From: Streptococcus sanguinis
GTDB lineage: Bacteria; Bacillota; Bacilli; Lactobacillales; Streptococcaceae
Length of the DNA: 64,000 nucleotides
Direction: 5' to 3'
Assembly: GCF_013343115.1 (NCBI RefSeq)
Contig: NZ_CP054570.1
Span: 62,001 to 126,000 of the forward strand
Part shown: positions 57,631-64,000 of the stretch, one piece after another
Numbering within the stretch: the first letter of the stretch is position 1
Layout of the letters: every line of letters begins with the position of its first letter
Translations under genes and position numbers: made by a program
Notes under the pieces: generated by a model
Told to the model about the DNA's origin: nothing
The model's input: the letters and a program-made list of their open reading frames with translations, nothing else
Databases searched by the model: none

Positions 57631-57662
57631 TTCACCCCAAAATTCACCCCATATTCACCCCA
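57631..57662. repeat. Three TTCACCCCA direct repeats, putative integrase arm sites
   Basis: Copies at 57631-57639, 57643-57651 and 57654-57662, spaced 11-12 bases, between the rpsI end and the integrase fragment. Short repeats in this place are typical arm-type binding sites of tyrosine integrases. Confidence 0.6.
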
Positions 57663-57884
57663 TCAATTTTTTAAACTACGAAAAGCAATATCACCTACAG
57701 TCTGATTGACTTTATCTTTGATATTAACGTAAGTTTTTGTAATCTCTTTATCACTATGAGTAAGAGCTTCTGAGAAGGCTTCAAGAGAAACACCTGCTTG
57801 TTTAGCAAGAGTAGCACCAGTATGTCTTAGTTTGTGTGGTGATGCTGGTGCTAATTCGGGATGTCTTCGTCTGACTGATTTCAT
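57663..57884 (-). pseudogene. Tyrosine integrase, C-terminal fragment
   Basis: 73 residues: ELAPASPHKLRHTGATLAKQ with the H-x-L-R-H box, ALTHSDKEITKTYVNI with the second histidine and the catalytic tyrosine. The remaining two thirds (arm-binding domain, core-binding domain and the first catalytic arginine) are missing; the frame meets a stop shortly upstream. It points away from rpsI in the usual way for integrases next to their attachment site. Confidence 0.85.
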
Positions 57885-58128
57885 CTTGATAAAACTTAAA
57901 ATTTTTCTAATTATAACGAAGCATAGTCAAAAAGCTATGACCTCTATATTCACAAAAAAATCCAGACCAATACTAGTCCAGATTTCTTGTCTATTAAACA
58001 TTCTTTTCAAAGAATGGAAGAACGGCTGTAACGGCTTTGTCAACGCAATTATTTAACTGTGAGAATCCGACGCACATAAATTTTAAATGGCGTCTCAGTC
58101 ACATTTAAATTTATGAGACGCTTAGACG

Positions 58129-58737
58129 TTAGGCTTTCAATTTGTCAAATTTTGCTTTGACATTTGCCTTGAATTCTTCAAGTTTAGCCTTGCGTTCGGC
58201 TTTACGTTCAGCCTTCATTTGTGCACGTGCCTGGTTGTAGAGGTCTTCTTGGACTTGCAGAGCTGCTTCGATTTCGGCTACGACGGTTGCTACATCCCAA
58301 CGCACGATTTGGGTGTCGTACTTGGTGAAGTAAGCATCGATGACTGCTTCGTTGTTTTCTTGCACCAAGGCGACAACGGCTGTTTCGCCGTCGATCAATT
58401 TTTGAGACACAACGTCAATCAAGCCAGCTTCTGCCGTATCAACGGTATCACCAGCAGCCAAACCATAGAGGCTGCCAATACCATAACCAAACAAGACGCC
58501 GATAGGACCACCCAAAAGCCCGATAACTGCACCGAGCAAGCCACCTTCTAGGGTTGCATCCGTCGTTGAATCTTCAAAGTCATAGCGTTCTTTTTCAACG
58601 ATGTGACCGTTTTCATTTTTGACCAAGGCGATTTGAGCAACCTTGGTCGTCTGAGTTTGGCGGAAAGCCTTCAAATCCGCAAAGGACTGATAAGCTTCGC
58701 TTTCAGTGTTAAAGACTGAAACTACTAGGTTTTCCAT
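58129..58737 (-). CDS. DUF1269-type membrane-associated protein
   Basis: 202 residues: MENLVVSVFNTESEAYQSFA, a glycine-zipper hydrophobic core (LEGGLLGAVIGLLGGPIGVL) and a long Lys/Glu/Ala helical tail. It resembles the DUF1269 group of stress proteins. AGAGG precedes the start. An 8-bp stem GCGTCTCA/TGAGACGC (58090-58121) lies at its 3' side. Confidence 0.75.
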   Translation of the reverse strand: MENLVVSVFNTESEAYQSFADLKAFRQTQTTKVAQIALVKNENGHIVEKERYDFEDSTTDATLEGGLLGAVIGLLGGPIGVLFGYGIGSLYGLAAGDTVDTAEAGLIDVVSQKLIDGETAVVALVQENNEAVIDAYFTKYDTQIVRWDVATVVAEIEAALQVQEDLYNQARAQMKAERKAERKAKLEEFKANVKAKFDKLKA

Positions 58738-58803
58738 AGTTAGTACCTCTTTTCTAAATATATACGTTCATTATAATACAGTTTCAATCACTTTTCAATC
58801 ATT

Positions 58804-59175
58804 TTAGTGCGACATTTTAATTGATATGTCGCGTTTATCAGCGTCAAAGAACAGTTTCAGGCAGCGGTATATCTTTGCCATATCCCAGCCCAGACACTCT
58901 GGCGACTCTGAGTGATTATCAAGAAAGGCGTCCAGCAACATCTTAAAGCCTCCCGTGCAAAAAGTAAATAAATAGTGTTTTTCCTGTATGCCTGTCACAC
59001 GGCTAAAAGACCGCTTGACCAAATCTTCCAGAAAATTATAGCAGATATTATGTACCAGCTCTGTGTAGCGAGTCTGATGAGCGTGCCGAATCACATCGAC
59101 ACTTTTATAGAATCTGCCAACTGTTTCCTTATGGTCGAATCCTTGAAAGAAGTCGCTTTATTCGTCGGTCAAGAC
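58804..59175 (-). pseudogene. TetR-family regulator remnant (C-terminal part)
   Basis: The minus strand encodes DFFQGFDHKETVGRFYKSVD followed by VIRHAHQTRYTELVHNICYN and a helical C-terminus ending DADKRDISIKMSH. This looks like the ligand-binding half of a TetR/AcrR regulator. An in-frame TAA stands just upstream of DFFQG after a short KLIVLTDE-like piece, and no DNA-binding N-terminus is present. Confidence 0.55.
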
Positions 59176-59189
59176 AATTAATTTGGCTG

Positions 59190-59572
59190 GTGCAACTGAT
59201 TCGCCAAGCTATGAACAAGCAATTATTACCTTTTGAAAGCAAAAATGGCAATTATGAAGGTGAAGCTACTCAGGTCTTAGTTCTTCTATCCAATTACTAT
59301 GCAGACAAAAAACTATTTGATGAAAATACAGATGAATATGGAAATATCTTGATTTTAAAGGATTCATCCATCATTTCTAAATTATCGGCTATCCCAGATT
59401 TATTAAAAAGGGGATCTAGTAGGTAACAATAATATCGAATATATCAAAGTACGCAATATTAGGATTTCTTCAGAGGTTGAGTTAGAGTCAGATGTTGATG
59501 GGGATAAGTCGGATAATCTGCCAATAGATATAAAAATACTAGAAAACAGGCTTGAAAAAGGCTCGTAAAGCT
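59190..59572 (+). pseudogene. Frameshifted mobile-element gene, unidentified
   Basis: A first frame (ATG 59190-59424 region) gives MNKQLLPFESKNGNYEGEAT and KLSAIPDLLKRG. A shift near 59415-59425 moves to NIEYIKVRNIRISSEVELES and LPIDIKILENRLEKGS, ending with TAA at 59568-59570 inside the second rpsI end. It reads like one gene broken by a frameshift and cut at the attachment site. Family not recognised. Confidence 0.4.
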
Positions 59573-59593
59573 AGCCAGTTCTCTAAACGTTAA
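59549..59593 (+). other. Displaced second copy of the rpsI 3' end (attachment site)
   Basis: These 45 bases encode [14 protein letters not shown] and a stop, identical in protein to the rpsI tail (57509-57553), but with several synonymous differences. The two copies bound the segment 57554-59593. One is the junction made by integration and the other the original or donor end. Confidence 0.8.
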
Positions 59594-59613
59594 TTCGTTG
59601 CTGGACAGCAGAA

Positions 59614-59652
59614 TACAAACGAAAACACTTTGCATCTTGCAAGGTGTTTTTT
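59614..59652 (+). terminator. Original rpsI-type terminator, now displaced
   Basis: AACACTTTGCA pairs with TTGCAAGGTGTT, followed by T7, just after the displaced rpsI end. Confidence 0.7.
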
Positions 59653-59685
59653 TCTATGAGAACTGGCGGTGCGCAATTAGGATAG

Positions 59686-59710
59686 CTCTAGCGACTTTAG
59701 TCGCATAGAG
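59686..59710. repeat. Imperfect palindrome before the IS256 remnant
   Basis: CTCTAGCGACT pairs with AGTCGC(A)TAGAG around TT, with one bulged base. It may be part of a decayed insertion-sequence end. Confidence 0.4.
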
Positions 59711-59725
59711 ATATGCTATGCACAG

Positions 59726-60307
59726 TTGCCTCAAGAAAACAATGCTTCTTGGTCCACCCTGTTAGACAAGCTTCAAAACCAAGGAATCCAACAGATTTCT
59801 CTTGTAGTTACAGATGGCTTTAAGGGGCTTGAGCAGATTATCAGTCAGGCTCACCCATTAGCTAAACAACAATGTTGCTTAATTCATATTAGTCGAAATC
59901 TAGCTAGTAAAGTGAAACGAGCAGATAGAGCGGTTATTCTGGGGCAATTTATAATGATTTATCGTGCTGAAAATTTAGAAATGGCAGGACAAGCTTTAGA
60001 GGACTTTCTCGCCGAATGGAAACCAAAGTATAGGAAAGTCATGGAAAGTCTGGAGAAGACGGATAATCTTTTAACTTTTTATCAGTTTCCCTACCAGATT
60101 TGGCACAGCATGTATTCGACAAACCTCATTGAGTCTCTTAACAAAGAAATCAAACATCAAACGAAAAAGAAGGTTCTTTTTCCTAATGAGGAGGCTCTGG
60201 AACGTTACTTAGTTACGTTGTTTGAAGATTATAATTTCAAGCAAAGTCAACGAATCCATAAAGGGTTTGGTCAATGTTCTGATACACTTGAAAGCTTATT
60301 TAATTAA
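59726..60307 (+). pseudogene. IS256-family transposase, C-terminal half
   Basis: About 193 residues (family length about 390). Visible: the second catalytic aspartate in LVVTDGFKGLEQI, QQCCLIHISRNLASKV, and the glutamate region MYSTNLIESLNKEIKHQTKK. The first aspartate and N-terminal DNA-binding part are missing and there is no proper start (the frame begins at TTG in mid-domain). Sequence after the stop (to about 60350) may hold its right end. Confidence 0.88.
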
Positions 60308-60437
60308 CACTCCGTAACTCTACTTAAGTGTTTACACATAATTATTTACAGTATCAAAAAATAAAGTATATTGTTTTCATCATAATATAATTAAATATCA
60401 GTATAGAGAATTTTATCTATATATCAGATATCAGCAA

Positions 60438-60466
60438 TTGCTTTTGCTGTCATTTTTCGCTACAAT
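60438..60466 (+). promoter_or_regulatory. Promoter of the DUF6110/P-type ATPase operon
   Basis: TTGCTT (60438-60443), 17-base spacer, TACAAT (60461-60466), about 22 bases before the first start codon. Confidence 0.65.
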
Positions 60467-60487
60467 AGTTACAAGGAGGAAATAAAC

Positions 60488-60766
60488 ATGTTAAAAGAAG
60501 TATTAAACGTCGCAAAAGTTGCGAAAAAATCATCTCTCTTCTTAGGAGGGGTAGCATTTGGGACGCTTGGCTTGAAAGTCTTAGCAAGTAAAGAAGCTAA
60601 GAAAGGCTATTCTAAGGCCTTGGCTAAAGCTTACAAATTGAAAGATGGACTGGATGCATCTGTTTCTGTTGTAAAACAACACGGTGATGATGTTTTACAA
60701 GACGCTAAATATTTATACGAACAGGAAAAGAAAGAAGAACAATTAGATAGCCTGACAGGTGAATAA
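60488..60766 (+). CDS. DUF6110 family protein
   Basis: 92 residues behind AAGGAGG. A short hydrophobic segment (SSLFLGGVAFGTLGLKVLAS) is followed by a Lys-rich amphipathic tail (AKKGYSKALAKAYKLKDGLD). The family occurs directly before metal P-type ATPase genes in Firmicutes, as here (stop and next start are one base apart), and may be an accessory membrane subunit or metal chaperone. Confidence 0.75.
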   Translation: MLKEVLNVAKVAKKSSLFLGGVAFGTLGLKVLASKEAKKGYSKALAKAYKLKDGLDASVSVVKQHGDDVLQDAKYLYEQEKKEEQLDSLTGE

Positions 60767-60767
60767 T

Positions 60768-62831
60768 ATGTCTTTTAAAGTGCTACACAGAGGATATCAA
60801 CATATCCGATTATCGTCCTCGTTTTCACTGACCTTGGATATTCAAGATTATCTTCGTTCCTTGGCTAAAGATGAAAAAGGGATCGACTCTATTCAGTTTT
60901 ATATGGATCAGCAGCACTTTACTCTACGTATGAAAGAAGGCTTCTCTGTATTAGAAAATGCAGAGGCCTTTTTAAAAAAAATTGACAAGGGGAAAGTTTC
61001 GGACTTGATGACTCTTCCCATTCGTAGAGAAGAGAGTGCTTATTCAATTGTATCGGGTGCAGCGATTAAGCGTTTGCTGTTTCGAAGTTTTGTACCCTAC
61101 CCTATTCGTTATATTTGGACTTGTTATCAGGCTTTGGGTTATGTCAAAGAAGCCTATCAAACTTTAGCGCGCAAGGAACTAACCATGGAGGTCTTGGACT
61201 GTTCGGCCATTTTGTTGTCCTTGTTTATGAACCAATCCAAGACAGCTAGCAACATCATGTTTATGCTTGATTTGGGTAATCATCTGGATCAGTGGTCTTT
61301 AAAAAAAACAGCAACAGATTTGGAACAAAGCCTTCTTGCTAAAGAAAGTGATGTTTTCTTAGTGCGGGGAGACATGGTCATCAGCATCAAGAGTTCTGAT
61401 GTTCAAGTAGGTGATGTATTAGTTGTCTCCCAAGGTAATGAAATCTTGTTTGACGGCCAAGTGGTTTCAGGATTAGGCATGGTCAATGAGAGTTCCTTGA
61501 CTGGAGAGAGCTTCCCTGTTGAAAAGAAAGAGGGAGATTCTGTATGTGCGAATACTGTTTTGGAAACAGGAGAGTTAAGAATTCGTGTGACTGATAATCA
61601 GATAAACAGTCGTATTTTGCAACTCATCAATCTGATGAAAAAATCTGAAGAGAGTAAGAAGACAAAACAACGTCATTTTATTAGGATGGCAGACAAGGTT
61701 GTAAAATATAACTTCTTAGGTGCTGGTTTGACTTATCTGTTAACAGGTTCGTTTTCAAAAGCCATTTCCTTTTTATTGGTGGATTTTTCATGTGCTCTAA
61801 AAATATCCACACCTGTAGCCTACCTTACGGCCATAAAGGAAGGTCTAAATCGAGAAATGGTTATTAAAGATGGTGATGTATTAGAAAAATATCTGGAAGT
61901 GGATACTTTCTTGTTTGATAAAACGGGTACCATCACGACGAGTTATCCTTTGGTTGAAAAGGTTCTTCCTTTCGGAGATTATACTGAGAAAGATATTTTA
62001 AGAATAAGTGCATGTTTGGAGGAACATATCTATCATCCTATTGCCAATGCAATTGTTAAACAAGCTGAAATTGAAGGCATTGAACACGAAGAAATGCATG
62101 GCAAGCTTCAGTATGTTGCAAGCAAAGGGATTAAATCGCAAATTGATGGTCAATCGGTTGTCATTGGAAATTATGTACTAATGCAAGACGAACAGGTAAG
62201 AATTAGTTCTGAGCAGCTGGCCTTGATTGAGCAATATAAGACTCATTACAATTTATTGTTTTTGGCTTATAAGAAAGAATTAATTGGGATGTTTTGTATC
62301 CACACTCCCTTGAGAAGCGAGGCGAAAGTTGCATTGAAAAAGCTAAAGCGCCAAGGGAAAAAACTGATTCTGGCAACTGGTGATACGTTGGCTAGAACAG
62401 AAGAGTTGGTTAAAGATCTGCCATTTGACAACGTTTATACTGATTTAAAACCAGATGGTAAGTTTCAGTTGGTTCAGGAATTACAGAAAGCTGGCCGAAC
62501 TATTTTGATGGTTGGAGACGGGTTAAACGACTCTGCTGCCTTGACGCTTGCAGATATTGGGGTTGTGATGAATGAAAGTGCTGATATTTCTAAGCAGATG
62601 AGTGATATTTTATTATTAGATAATCGTTTAGATTTCTTCGAGGAATTGAATTCTTTATCTGAATCGTTGCAGAAATTAATTCAAAGAAATATTCAAGAAA
62701 CAGTTGTAATAAATGGAAGTTTAATTGGATTTGGGTTGTTAAATTGGTTAAGCCCATCTAATCTTTCGATATTGCACAATCTGACTACTTTAAGAATCGT
62801 CCTTCGTAGTCTTTCTATTAAAAGTAGGTAA
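60768..62831 (+). CDS. P1B-type heavy-metal translocating ATPase
   Basis: 687 residues from ATG 60768. It has the actuator motif SSLTGESFPVE, the phosphorylation site FDKTGTITT, the P1B HP motif in EEHIYHPIANAI and the hinge GDGLNDSAAL. The membrane metal site reads SCA (DFSCALKIS) instead of the common CPC, and the N-terminal 100 residues look like a metal-binding fold without CxxC. The transported metal therefore cannot be named; zinc, manganese or cadmium are possible. No cysteine-rich N-terminus. Confidence 0.85.
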   Translation: MSFKVLHRGYQHIRLSSSFSLTLDIQDYLRSLAKDEKGIDSIQFYMDQQHFTLRMKEGFSVLENAEAFLKKIDKGKVSDLMTLPIRREESAYSIVSGAAIKRLLFRSFVPYPIRYIWTCYQALGYVKEAYQTLARKELTMEVLDCSAILLSLFMNQSKTASNIMFMLDLGNHLDQWSLKKTATDLEQSLLAKESDVFLVRGDMVISIKSSDVQVGDVLVVSQGNEILFDGQVVSGLGMVNESSLTGESFPVEKKEGDSVCANTVLETGELRIRVTDNQINSRILQLINLMKKSEESKKTKQRHFIRMADKVVKYNFLGAGLTYLLTGSFSKAISFLLVDFSCALKISTPVAYLTAIKEGLNREMVIKDGDVLEKYLEVDTFLFDKTGTITTSYPLVEKVLPFGDYTEKDILRISACLEEHIYHPIANAIVKQAEIEGIEHEEMHGKLQYVASKGIKSQIDGQSVVIGNYVLMQDEQVRISSEQLALIEQYKTHYNLLFLAYKKELIGMFCIHTPLRSEAKVALKKLKRQGKKLILATGDTLARTEELVKDLPFDNVYTDLKPDGKFQLVQELQKAGRTILMVGDGLNDSAALTLADIGVVMNESADISKQMSDILLLDNRLDFFEELNSLSESLQKLIQRNIQETVVINGSLIGFGLLNWLSPSNLSILHNLTTLRIVLRSLSIKSR

Positions 62832-62887
62832 GAGACCGAGAAGCTGAGGTTATAAAAACTAAAAGGAGTTGTCTCATTTGAGAATAA

Positions 62888-62915
62888 CGGCTCTTTGTCA
62901 ACTGTAGTGGGTTGG
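62888..62915. mobile_element. Possible lone inverted-repeat end of an ISL3-like element
   Basis: The sequence around GGCTCTTTGTCAACTGTAG resembles ends of streptococcal ISL3-family elements known from memory. No transposase is attached. Confidence 0.35.
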
Positions 62916-62931
62916 TGGAAAATTATACCCT

Positions 62932-62962
62932 GGAGAGGACCAAATTGGTTCTCTCCTTTTAA
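62932..62962 (+). terminator. Terminator-like hairpin after the P-type ATPase
   Basis: GGAGAGGACCAA pairs with TTGGTTCTCTCC around one A (one G-T pair), followed by TTTT. Confidence 0.65.
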
Positions 62963-63069
62963 ATATTGAAAAAACCATTGGCAGTGGACATACTTTAAGA
63001 CTATATATTTCTGAAACTAGTTTCACAATACAAATATTGACATGCAATTATTAATTGGTGGATTTTAAG

Positions 63070-63098
63070 TTGACATCTACAAAGTTTAATGTTAGAAT
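63070..63098 (+). promoter_or_regulatory. cadD promoter
   Basis: TTGACA (63070-63075), 17-base spacer, TAGAAT (63093-63098). Confidence 0.8.
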
Positions 63099-63100
63099 AC

Positions 63101-63120
63101 ATTCAAAAATATATTTGAAT
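63101..63120. promoter_or_regulatory. CadC/CadX-type operator
   Basis: ATTCAAA-AATATA-TTTGAAT, a perfect 7-bp inverted repeat just downstream of the -10. It matches the known cadmium operator pattern of ArsR/SmtB-family repressors. Confidence 0.75.
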
Positions 63121-63130
63121 AAGGTGTTTT

Positions 63131-63745
63131 ATGATTCAAAATATTGTTACTTCAATAATCCTGTATTCTGGGACAGCCGTAGACTTACTTATTATCCTAA
63201 TGTTATTTTTTGCCAAAAGAAAAAGCAGAAAAGACATCATTAACATCTATTTAGGACAATTTCTAGGCTCTGTTAGTCTAATATTCCTAAGTTTGCTTTT
63301 TGCATTTGTCTTAAATTATATTCCTAGTAAAGAGATTTTAGGTTTACTCGGTTTGATTCCAATTTTCCTAGGCCTCAAAGTTTTGCTTTTAGGAGATTCT
63401 GATGGAGAAGCTATTGCAAAAGATGGTTTGCGAAAAGACAATAAAAACCTGATTTTTCTAGTCGCTATGATTACTTTTGCAAGTTGTGGCGCTGACAATA
63501 TTGGTGTCTTTGTCCCATATTTTACCACCTTAAATTTAGCGAATTTGATAGTGACTTTACTTACTTTTCTAGTCATGATTTATCTCTTGGTTTTTTCTGC
63601 CCAAAAATTGGCACAAGTCCCTTCTATTGGAGAAACCTTGGAAAAATATAGCAGATGGTTTATTGCCGTTGTTTATTTAGGATTGGGGATATATATCCTG
63701 ATTGAAAACAACAGTTTTAACATGCTATGGACTGTGTTAAGCTAG
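63131..63745 (+). CDS. cadD: Cadmium resistance transporter CadD
   Basis: 204 residues with about five to six membrane helices. Family segments: SGTAVDLLIILMLFFAKR near the start, FLGLIPIFLGLKVLL-like loop and ITFASCGADNIGVFVPYF. CadD gives cadmium efflux in staphylococci and streptococci. It is followed 11 bases later by its ArsR-type regulator gene. AAGGTG serves as ribosome site. Confidence 0.93.
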   Translation: MIQNIVTSIILYSGTAVDLLIILMLFFAKRKSRKDIINIYLGQFLGSVSLIFLSLLFAFVLNYIPSKEILGLLGLIPIFLGLKVLLLGDSDGEAIAKDGLRKDNKNLIFLVAMITFASCGADNIGVFVPYFTTLNLANLIVTLLTFLVMIYLLVFSAQKLAQVPSIGETLEKYSRWFIAVVYLGLGIYILIENNSFNMLWTVLS

Positions 63746-63756
63746 GAGAAAATATT

Positions 63757-64000
63757 ATGAAAAAAGATAGTATCTGCCAAGTGAATGTTATAAATCAACA
63801 AAATGTTACAACCGCAACGAACTACCTTGAAAAGGAAAAAGTCCAAAAATCACTTCGCATTTTATCAAAGTTTACCGATAATAAACAGATAAATATCATC
63901 TTTTATCTCCTTGTTGTTGAAGAACTCTGTGTCTGCGATATAGCCTGTTTACTAAATCTCAGTATGGCATCTGCCTCCCACCATCTTCGTAAACTAGCCA
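63757..64000 (+). CDS. cadX: ArsR/SmtB-family cadmium-responsive regulator, 3' end outside window
   Basis: ATG 63757 follows AGGAGAAA. The visible 81 residues include MKKDSICQVNVINQQNVTTA and ILSKFTDNKQINIIFYLLVV, then ELCVCDIACLLNLSMASASH, with the ELCVCD metal-binding motif inside the recognition helix region. This is the CadC/CadX pattern. The frame runs off the window end. Confidence 0.88.
   Translation, partial: MKKDSICQVNVINQQNVTTATNYLEKEKVQKSLRILSKFTDNKQINIIFYLLVVEELCVCDIACLLNLSMASASHHLRKLA

Noticed and set aside
57631..57662. CRISPR-like repeats
   Set aside because: Nine-base units with 2-3 base gaps leave no spacers and lie beside an integrase fragment.
58219..58551. Plus-strand ORF inside the DUF1269 gene
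   Set aside because: Antisense shadow with no start signals; the minus-strand gene has a good site and a recognisable product.
63055..63243. 62-codon ORF overlapping the cadD promoter
   Set aside because: It runs over the -35, -10 and operator and lacks a ribosome site.

Overview
The window is a stretch of a low-GC Gram-positive chromosome that reads as an oral Streptococcus close to S. sanguinis or S. gordonii. The evidence is gene content and order: uppS-cdsA-rseP-proS-polC, pnp-cysE-cysS-mrnC, rlmB-rae1-degV, rplM-rpsI, and typical streptococcal genes (pepS, pepF, clpL, DUF4649-trxA). Species is inferred from memory of these families; no search was run.

Layout. Positions 1-6900: the end of a luciferase-like flavin monooxygenase, then an operon with two uroporphyrinogen-decarboxylase-fold paralogues, a small membrane protein and a polar amino-acid/cystine-type ABC importer. 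Positions 6900-11850: clpL behind a CopY-type operator/promoter and a long leader with repeated ATG-TAA elements, then decayed genes (a broken CPBP protease), a small orphan protein and a cluster of short hairpin repeats. Positions 11850-25200: housekeeping genes (tkt, yajC, uppS, cdsA, rseP, proS, polC). The tkt gene has a probable CcpA cre site and two palindromes upstream.

Positions 25200-31650 form an AT-rich cargo block between polC and pepS: a tandem-AAA ATPase, a WYL-domain regulator, a 40-residue ORF and two overlapping DUF262 proteins, the second with a DUF1524 HNH-type end. A near-perfect palindrome overlaps the promoter in front of the small ORF and DUF262 genes. A RelB/YafQ toxin-antitoxin pair follows. 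This is the best candidate for an undescribed (probably anti-phage) system.

Positions 32300-57550 are mostly core genes: pepS, def, an MFS exporter, a pseudouridine synthase, rpsO, yjdF with a probable riboswitch, trxA, pepF, another MFS exporter, the pnp-cysE-cysS-mrnC group, a FUSC-type exporter, rlmB-rae1-degV and rplM-rpsI. Two tandem ~104-nt elements with conserved, covarying folds follow rpsO.

Positions 57554-64000 are accessory. The remnant of an element integrated in the 3' end of rpsI is bounded by a displaced second copy of the rpsI end that encodes the same 14 residues with different codons. Inside are an integrase fragment with TTCACCCCA arm-type repeats, a DUF1269 gene and a broken TetR gene. 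Beyond are an IS256-family remnant, a DUF6110/P-type metal ATPase pair, a possible lone insertion-sequence end and a cadD-cadX cadmium locus running off the window. No rRNA, tRNA or CRISPR array was seen.
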